NCBI GenBank assembly: GCA_050296935.1
Contig: JBNKRV010000306.1
Location: 1 to 13,364, forward strand
Reading direction: 5' to 3'
DNA from: Saccharicrinis sp050296935
Lineage (GTDB): Bacteria; Bacteroidota; Bacteroidia; Bacteroidales; Marinilabiliaceae
DNA length: 13,364 nt
Below are positions 9,068 through 13,364 of the stretch, piece by piece. The first letter of the stretch is position 1. Each line of letters opens with the position of its first letter. A program made the position numbers and the translations under genes. Under the pieces are notes generated by a model. The model saw only the letters and a list, made by a program, of their open reading frames with translations, was not told the DNA's origin and did not search any database.

Positions 9068-10756
9068 ATGAACAAGTTATTATCAGAGAAAGCAATTGTT
9101 CAAATCTTAATTCAACAGTGTATAGAACAAGGATTAAAGGAAGTGGTAATTTCTCCCGGATCCAGAAATGCACCTTTGATAATGTCCTTTAATGCCACAC
9201 CGGAAATAGAGTGCTTTACCATAGTAGATGAACGTAGCGCTGGTTTTTTTGCCTTAGGAATGGCTCAGCAATTAAGGCGTCCTGTTGGCTTAATATGTAC
9301 TAGTGGATCTGCTGCTTTAAATTATGCACCGGCTATTGTAGAAGCTTATTATCAGGAAATTCCTTTGGTGGTTATGACTGCCGACAGACCTGTAGAATGG
9401 CTCGGTCAGGCCGACGGACAAACCATACCGCAATCGGGAATGTATCAAAATTACATCAGATATCAGGTGGATCTTCCGGTTGATTCAATTCATCTGGATG
9501 ATCAGTGGTATACCGGAAGAGTTGTTTCTGAGGCATTTTTAAATGCAGATGGGCAAACAAAAGGTCCTGTTCATATCAATATTCCATTAAGAGAACCACT
9601 ATACGGAAGAACTGAGCCCTGGGGAATTAAAACCAATGCGATTAAAGAATTATATCCGAATCAGCAATTGAGTAAAGCACAGCTGAATCAATTGGCTAAT
9701 ATCTGGAATATGTCCGGTTCTGTTATGGTAATTTGTGGTGTTGTTCCTCCTGATGAAGATCTGAATCATACCATTAATAAGTTAGCTGCAAATTCCAATA
9801 CGGTTGTTCTGACAGAAACCACATCTAATTTAAAGGGACCAGAATTAATAGAATGTATCGACAGACAGGTATTCTCCATCAGTCCTGAAGATTCGAAAAA
9901 ATTTCAACCTGAATTATTAATATCATTTGGAGGTCAGATTGTTAGTAAGCAAATTAAAAAGTTTTTACGGGAGAATCCACCCAAAGAGCATTGGCATATT
10001 TCAGTAAGTGAACAGATTATAGACACCTTTCAACATTTGACAACGGCTGTTAAAATGAAGCCAACCCGATTTTTTAGTCAGGTTTCAGAATTTATAAGTC
10101 ATTCAGATAGTGCCTATAAAAGTATATGGCGCAGTCATGTGAAAGTAAATAGAGCCTGTCATGAAAAATATGTTGATGAGGTGGTGTGGAGTGATTTTAA
10201 AGCACTGTCATATATTTTTCAGCACATTCCAGATAAATGTCAGTTGCAATTGGCAAATAGTACTTCGGTAAGATATGCACAGCTTTTTCAGGATGACATA
10301 AAAGTAAATACATTTTCTAATAGGGGTACAAGTGGTATTGATGGCTCAGTAAGTACAGCTGTTGGGGCAGCTTACGTGAGTAATCAGGATACATTGTTAG
10401 TAACTGGTGATTTGTCTTTTTTCTACGATTCAAACGGATTGTGGAATAAATATCTGAAACCCGGGTTTAAAATTATTGTAATGAATAATGGCGGTGGCGG
10501 AATATTCAGGTTTATCCCAGGACCAGCAGAAACACCGGAACTGGAAGAGTTTTTCGAAGCTAAACATCAGCATTCTGCTAGGTATGTTGCCAAAGCTTTT
10601 GGGGTAAATTATTTATCTTGTCATCATGAGAATGAGTTGGAGAGTGTATTTAAAGAATTTATAAATGTAAACGATCAACCTGCACTCCTTGAGATATTTA
10701 CGCCTGGTGATGAAAATGGACAAATCCTTAGGGATTATTTTAAGAGTTTAAAATAA
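9068..10756 (+). CDS. menD: SEPHCHC synthase (2-oxoglutarate decarboxylating, ThDP-dependent)
   Basis: MenD joins isochorismate to the succinic semialdehyde unit from 2-oxoglutarate, giving SEPHCHC, the second step of menaquinone synthesis. The protein has 562 residues, close to the E. coli enzyme. Visible motifs, in order: SPGSRNAPL (29-37), DERSAGFFALG (54-64) with E55 as the conserved cofactor-activating glutamate, TSGSA (78-82), TADRP (104-108), SNRGTSGIDG (417-426), the ThDP/Mg-binding stretch TGDLSFFYDSNGLW (446-459) and NNGGGGIF (473-480). Both the PYR and PP domains are complete. The ATG at 9068 is preceded by an A-rich leader and places the first helix as in homologues. It follows menF by 28 bp and precedes menB by 52 bp, consistent with one transcript. 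Confidence 0.97.
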   Translation: MNKLLSEKAIVQILIQQCIEQGLKEVVISPGSRNAPLIMSFNATPEIECFTIVDERSAGFFALGMAQQLRRPVGLICTSGSAALNYAPAIVEAYYQEIPLVVMTADRPVEWLGQADGQTIPQSGMYQNYIRYQVDLPVDSIHLDDQWYTGRVVSEAFLNADGQTKGPVHINIPLREPLYGRTEPWGIKTNAIKELYPNQQLSKAQLNQLANIWNMSGSVMVICGVVPPDEDLNHTINKLAANSNTVVLTETTSNLKGPELIECIDRQVFSISPEDSKKFQPELLISFGGQIVSKQIKKFLRENPPKEHWHISVSEQIIDTFQHLTTAVKMKPTRFFSQVSEFISHSDSAYKSIWRSHVKVNRACHEKYVDEVVWSDFKALSYIFQHIPDKCQLQLANSTSVRYAQLFQDDIKVNTFSNRGTSGIDGSVSTAVGAAYVSNQDTLLVTGDLSFFYDSNGLWNKYLKPGFKIIVMNNGGGGIFRFIPGPAETPELEEFFEAKHQHSARYVAKAFGVNYLSCHHENELESVFKEFINVNDQPALLEIFTPGDENGQILRDYFKSLK

Positions 10757-10808
10757 ATTGCTGTTTAAACCTCTCTGGGGTTGTATAATAGATTAAAAAT
10801 AAAAATAT

Positions 10809-11630
10809 ATGAGCAAATATAGCTGGAACACCATTAAAGAGTATTCCGATATTAAGTTTGAGTTTTTTGAAGGTATTGCAAAGGTGACCATTAATCGTCC
10901 GGAAGTATATAATGCATTTCGTCCGGAGACAAATATGGAAATGTTGGATGCTTTTGAAATCTGTAGAGAAAGGCAGGATATTAATGTTGTTGTTTTGACA
11001 GGAACAGGAGATAAAGCGTTTTGTTCCGGAGGAGACCAGAAAGTAAAGGGAGTAGGAGGATATATTGATGAGCATGGCGTGCCTCGTTTGAACGTACTGG
11101 ATCTGCATAAGAAAATCAGATCATTACCTAAGCCTGTAATTGCAATGGTAAATGGTTATGCTATTGGAGGGGGACATGTATTACATGTGGTTTGTGATTT
11201 AACGATAGCATCGGATAATGCACGTTTCGGACAAACGGGTCCTAAAGTGGGGAGTTTTGATGCCGGCTTTGGATCCTCATATCTGGCTCGTCATGTAGGT
11301 CAGAAGAAAGCACGTGAAATATGGTTTCTTTGTGAGCAATATACAGCCAAAGAAGCAGAGCAAATGGGAATGGTAAATAAGGTAGTACCATTGGATGAGC
11401 TGGAAGATACAACAATTCAGTGGTGTAAAACGATTATGAAAAGAAGTCCGTTAGCGCTTAGAATGATTAAGCGTGGATTAAATGCAGAACTGGATGGCCA
11501 GCATGGTATTATGGAAATGGCAGGAGATGCCACTTTAATGTATTACCTGATGGAAGAAGCACAGGAAGGAAAAAATGCTTTCCTTGAGAAACGAGATCCC
11601 GACTTTGGGCAATTCCCTAAGTTTCCATGA
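10809..11630 (+). CDS. menB: 1,4-dihydroxy-2-naphthoyl-CoA synthase
   Basis: MenB is a crotonase-fold enzyme that cyclises o-succinylbenzoyl-CoA to DHNA-CoA. The 273-residue product has the oxyanion-hole and loop motifs FCSGGDQ (71-77) and NGYAIGGGHVLH (115-126), then GQTGPKVGSFDAGFG (141-155). D151 and S149 correspond to catalytic D163 and S161 of E. coli MenB. Q142, G144 and W172 correspond to its bicarbonate site (Q154, G156, W184), so this is predicted to be the bicarbonate-dependent type. The C-terminal DPDFGQFPKFP is the expected family ending. It is the last gene of the operon here and is followed by a strong terminator; no menC, menE or menA follows. Confidence 0.97.
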   Translation: MSKYSWNTIKEYSDIKFEFFEGIAKVTINRPEVYNAFRPETNMEMLDAFEICRERQDINVVVLTGTGDKAFCSGGDQKVKGVGGYIDEHGVPRLNVLDLHKKIRSLPKPVIAMVNGYAIGGGHVLHVVCDLTIASDNARFGQTGPKVGSFDAGFGSSYLARHVGQKKAREIWFLCEQYTAKEAEQMGMVNKVVPLDELEDTTIQWCKTIMKRSPLALRMIKRGLNAELDGQHGIMEMAGDATLMYYLMEEAQEGKNAFLEKRDPDFGQFPKFP

Positions 11631-11649
11631 TAGAAGGTTATTATAATAC

Positions 11650-11686
11650 AAAAAACTCCGCAGACCTTGTTCTACGGAGTTTTTTT
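11650..11686. terminator. Rho-independent terminator after menB, probably bidirectional
   Basis: An AAAAAACTCCGCAG arm (11650-11663) pairs with CTACGGAGTTTTTT (11672-11685) with one C-A mismatch and an 8-base loop, followed by a T-run. It begins 20 bp after the menB stop, so it should end the menFDB transcript. The A-run on the left gives a T-run on the minus strand too, so it could also stop transcripts coming leftward from the DUF5362 gene. Confidence 0.87.
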
Positions 11687-11744
11687 GTTTCAAACGTTTT
11701 TTATTTATAACCTGGCAATTTATCATGAACATTGAAGTATCATT

Positions 11745-11800
11745 ATTGCGATTAATGAGTGCAGAGTCAGGCTCGCTTGTGCTATGCCAGGTGGAGCAAT
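11745..11800 (+). repeat. 56-bp diverged repeat, copy B
   Basis: This unit begins ATTGC and ends GCAAT. It aligns without gaps to the reverse complement of 12603-12658 at 39 of 56 positions. It overlaps several small inverted repeats: TCATTA/TAATGA (11740-11745 and 11753-11758) and CCTGGCA/TGCCAGG (11711-11717 and 11785-11791). It is non-coding and lies beyond the menB terminator. Confidence 0.6.
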
Positions 11801-11865
11801 GAATTGTCTTGATTTGAAGTAATTTCAATGCATAAAAGTCTTTTTAATGTATATGGTGTGTTTAA

Positions 11866-12016
11866 TACATAGTGTTCGACTATAATGTTCAATAACTGCG
11901 TTGTTGCTCAAAAATCAATTTCTCATTACGCTGGTATTCAACGGTTTGAATTTTTCACACGCCTTGTATTTAAACTTTATTACCCAGACACCCGACTTTA
12001 TGGACATGTACTACAT
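11866..12016. mobile_element. MITE-like element with TACAT direct repeats
   Basis: The candidate element spans 11871-12011 (141 bp) and is flanked by TACAT at 11866-11870 and 12012-12016, as expected of a target duplication. Its ends are imperfect inverted repeats: GTGTTCGACTATAATG at the left and, read inward on the minus strand from the right, GTACATGTCCATAAAG (9 of 16 match). Removing the element and one TACAT copy restores an open end for the DUF5362 gene one codon longer with a TAA stop, which supports a precise insertion. It carries no gene, so it would need a transposase supplied elsewhere. The ends are weakly matched, so the boundaries are tentative. Confidence 0.5.
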
Positions 12017-12472
12017 AAAACTATTCATTAGCATTGATCCCATTACTACAGCTAGAATGAAGCCTATAATATATAAGGCAATTACAATAATAGCCATGAT
12101 TCCGATAAATTTAAAGTGCGATTTTAAATTTTTTAGTGCGTCATCCATTGTATTTCCATTAGTAGATACAATTGCCTTCTGTGATTGTGTGCTGAAATTG
12201 TAAAGATATAAGGCAGGAAAAAAATACAATATTGCTAATAGTAAGTATACAAAACTAAAAAGAATAGGAGGGAAAGGAAACATCGAAAACTGGCTTGAGG
12301 CAAAAGAAAATGCAATGCCTGATAATAATCCGCCAATCGCTATTAAACCAACAAAAATAAATCCTAGAATTGCTAAAAACTTAGCCCACTTTGAAGCCTC
12401 ATAAATAAAACTGATGGCAACGTTTGATAATACGATTGAATTTTCTCTTTCAATGTTAGATTGATTTTCCAT
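12011..12472 (-). CDS. DUF5362-like small integral membrane protein
   Basis: The 153-residue product has three strongly hydrophobic stretches at about 30-57, 69-92 and 120-146. The soluble segment between the last two (93-119) carries FSTQSQKAI and DALKNLKSHFKF. The pattern ASKWAKFLAILGF, then YLLLAILYFFPALYLYNFS, then LKSHFKFIGIM matches my memory of the Bacteroidota DUF5362 family, whose function is unknown. There is no signal peptide and no catalytic motif. It is a lone gene on the minus strand, convergent with menB. Its stop TAG lies at the junction of the TACAT repeat and the MITE-like element. The last residues are therefore probably altered from the ancestral protein, which is inferred to have ended one Tyr later. 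Confidence 0.82.
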   Translation of the reverse strand: MENQSNIERENSIVLSNVAISFIYEASKWAKFLAILGFIFVGLIAIGGLLSGIAFSFASSQFSMFPFPPILFSFVYLLLAILYFFPALYLYNFSTQSQKAIVSTNGNTMDDALKNLKSHFKFIGIMAIIVIALYIIGFILAVVMGSMLMNSFM

Positions 12473-12602
12473 AAAATTTGATTTTGTATGTTTAATACCA
12501 ATATTCCAATGATATTATTGTTATAATTTCATTCTATTAAATTTGTACTGCGTTACAAGATATCAACTTAACTATGGCTATGCCTTAATTTATTTCATAA
12601 AT

Positions 12603-12658
12603 ATTGCTTCACTCGACATGGCTCAGGCAAGCTGAGCTCTGCTGTCGTTTATTGCAAT
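12603..12658 (-). repeat. 56-bp diverged repeat, copy A, within a larger palindrome
   Basis: This is the partner of 11745-11800, in the opposite orientation and on the other side of the DUF5362 gene. It is the centre of a larger imperfect palindrome of about 130 bp, with AGATATCAA (12558-12566) facing TTAATATCT (12679-12687). ATTGC/GCAAT, GACA/TGTC and CTCAG/CTGAG steps lie further in. The folded form could act as a 3'-side or 5'-side RNA structure, but no transcript is evident. Confidence 0.6.
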
Positions 12659-12718
12659 AATTTACGTATTGTATAAACTTAATATCTCTAAAATTATTTA
12701 ACGCCAACCTCATAGTGA

Positions 12719-12859
12719 AATTGGTATAATTATTTTGTCCAGACGAAAATAGAATTTTTATTTCAATTATTCTAAAATGAACAAATAGAAAAAAGTCTAA
12801 ACACCTTATTTATTCCTTTCCTTGTAATTGTTAAAAGTATCCTTCGTTTTATACCAATT
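12719..12859. repeat. Short segment with 11-bp inverted ends
   Basis: AATTGGTATAA (12719-12729) and TTATACCAATT (12849-12859) are exact reverse complements bounding 141 bp of AT-rich non-coding DNA. AATT is itself palindromic, so it could be part of the ends or a target duplication. There is no coding content. This may be another small non-autonomous element, or chance in AT-rich sequence. Confidence 0.3.
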
Positions 12860-13224
12860 AAAACTATAAATGTGCCGGTATAATGCTGAGCTAAATTCAG
12901 GCTACTTTAGGAGAGAAGTGAATTAGATAGTATCATTTTAAATAAAATGGTTTTCGATTTAATGATCAATTATTATTTATTTGTCTTGAGCGTAACTGCT
13001 ATTAGTGATTTAAATATTTAATCGTTTCGTTCGAAATGGTGTTTTTACTGATTTCCAGGTATTCTTGATGATTTAAGGTCCTGGTTAAGAAACAATACAT
13101 ATTTGAGTTCCGTACTTAAATTATAATCCAGCCCTAACTATTCTCTGACATAAAATTCTGGATTTACTTCATTAATTATCGTTCTATCGAATGTCTTTAA
13201 AATAGATATAAATGAGGTAAATGC

Positions 13225-13363
13225 TAATAACCTGAGTTCGATTAAAATTAGCGAGCTCAAAATTCAGTAAATGATTGATTTACAATATAAATTTTTGAGA
13301 CATAGCGAGCTATGGTGATAAAATTTAGAGCCGTAAATCGATTATTTACTGAAAAGCTATGAA
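13225..13363 (+). repeat. Terminal inverted repeat, right copy (hairpin-forming dispersed element)
   Basis: Exact inverted copy of 1-139. The hairpin occupies 13263-13353: 21-bp arms (13263-13283 with 13333-13353), an inner AAATTTT/AAAATTT stem (13289-13295 with 13320-13326) and a CATAGC-GA-GCTATG tip (13301-13314). The inner boundary is sharp: identity to the left copy ends at 13225. The inner end reads TAACCTGAGTTCGATT, which recurs in part at 3394. The outer end is cut by the window edge. Confidence 0.9.
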
Positions 13364-13364
13364 T

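Larger units (their letters stand above)
11634..12010. other. Non-coding stretch between menB and the DUF5362 gene
   Basis: Apart from the terminator, the 56-bp unit B and the MITE-like element, I see nothing definable in these 377 bases. Small open frames crossing it show no recognisable protein features and overlap real genes or repeats. No tRNA or riboswitch fold was recognised. Confidence 0.6.
12473..13224. other. Long non-coding, repeat-rich stretch
   Basis: These 752 bases have no open frame that I can support as a gene. They hold the 56-bp unit A with its surrounding palindrome and the segment bounded by 11-bp inverted ends. From 12860 to 13224 I see only small scattered inverted repeats, such as CCAGG/CCTGG near 13060-13085 and a pair of AATCCAG/CTGGATT blocks near 13120-13165. 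I recognise no tRNA, riboswitch or decayed transposase. Confidence 0.6.

Noticed and set aside
10740..11108. Minus-strand open frame of 122 codons over the start of menB
   Set aside because: It is the antisense shadow of menB, whose plus-strand protein is unmistakable.
11535..11828. Minus-strand open frame of 97 codons across the menB end, terminator and a repeat
   Set aside because: It overlaps menB antisense and crosses the terminator; the product has no recognisable features.
11901..12203. Plus-strand open frame of 100 codons across the MITE-like element
   Set aside because: It is formed by repeat sequence and the antisense of the DUF5362 gene, which has coherent membrane segments on the other strand.
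12892..12905. GAGCTAAATTCAG, similar to part of the terminal repeat
   Set aside because: It matches only with a two-base gap, over about 13 bases, and no second block follows at the expected distance.
12860..13224. Possible structured RNA or decayed gene
   Set aside because: Only short scattered inverted repeats are visible. No tRNA, riboswitch or protein-like frame could be supported.
1..13363. Composite transposon or genomic island bounded by inverted repeats
   Set aside because: No transposase, integrase or cargo-like genes are inside; the genes are core metabolism and envelope functions. The repeat is short, non-coding, folds as a hairpin, and has an eroded third copy, so it fits a dispersed repeat.
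1..13363. Linear replicon with inverted terminal repeats, or a circular molecule
   Set aside because: The ends are inverted, not direct, so they do not circularise. No replication or telomere gene is present, and the gene content is chromosomal.

Overview
The window looks like chromosomal DNA from a member of the Bacteroidota, most likely a marine or sediment lineage of the Marinilabiliales/Marinifilaceae kind (lineage assignment is low confidence). The reasons are the low GC content, nearly all TAA stops, A-rich leaders instead of strong Shine-Dalgarno sites, a TAnnTTTG-type promoter element, and protein families typical of this phylum (a peptidase/TolB-like/barrel outer-membrane protein, a NA37 nucleoid-associated protein, DUF5362). 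There is no transposase, integrase, phage gene, tRNA, rRNA or CRISPR array.

Layout. The window starts and ends inside the same repeat: positions 1-139 are the exact reverse complement of 13225-13363. Inside are eight confident genes: a membrane-anchored metallophosphoesterase (+), a cytoplasmic GH13 amylase-family enzyme (-, convergent with the first), a 998-residue secreted protein joining an HExxH peptidase-like domain, a TolB-like propeller and an outer-membrane barrel (+, divergent from the amylase), a nucleoid-associated protein (+), the menaquinone genes menF-menD-menB (+, ending at a strong terminator), and a small DUF5362 membrane protein (-).

MenF, MenD and MenB form a compact operon: MenF makes isochorismate from chorismate, MenD makes SEPHCHC from isochorismate and 2-oxoglutarate, and MenB closes the naphthoquinone ring of DHNA-CoA. 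MenH, MenC, MenE and MenA functions are not in the window. The other genes show no clear functional link to menaquinone synthesis.

The unusual part is the non-coding DNA. About 1.7 kb downstream of menB holds at least four short repeat structures: a diverged 56-bp pair in opposite orientation on either side of the DUF5362 gene, a 141-bp MITE-like element with a 5-bp TACAT direct repeat that sits exactly at the DUF5362 stop codon, a 141-bp segment with 11-bp inverted ends, and the terminal 139-bp repeat with its 91-nt hairpin. A decayed third copy of the terminal repeat lies in the amylase/peptidase intergenic region. I did not find a complete new gene system; the repeat families and the three-part outer-membrane protein are the items most worth a second look.
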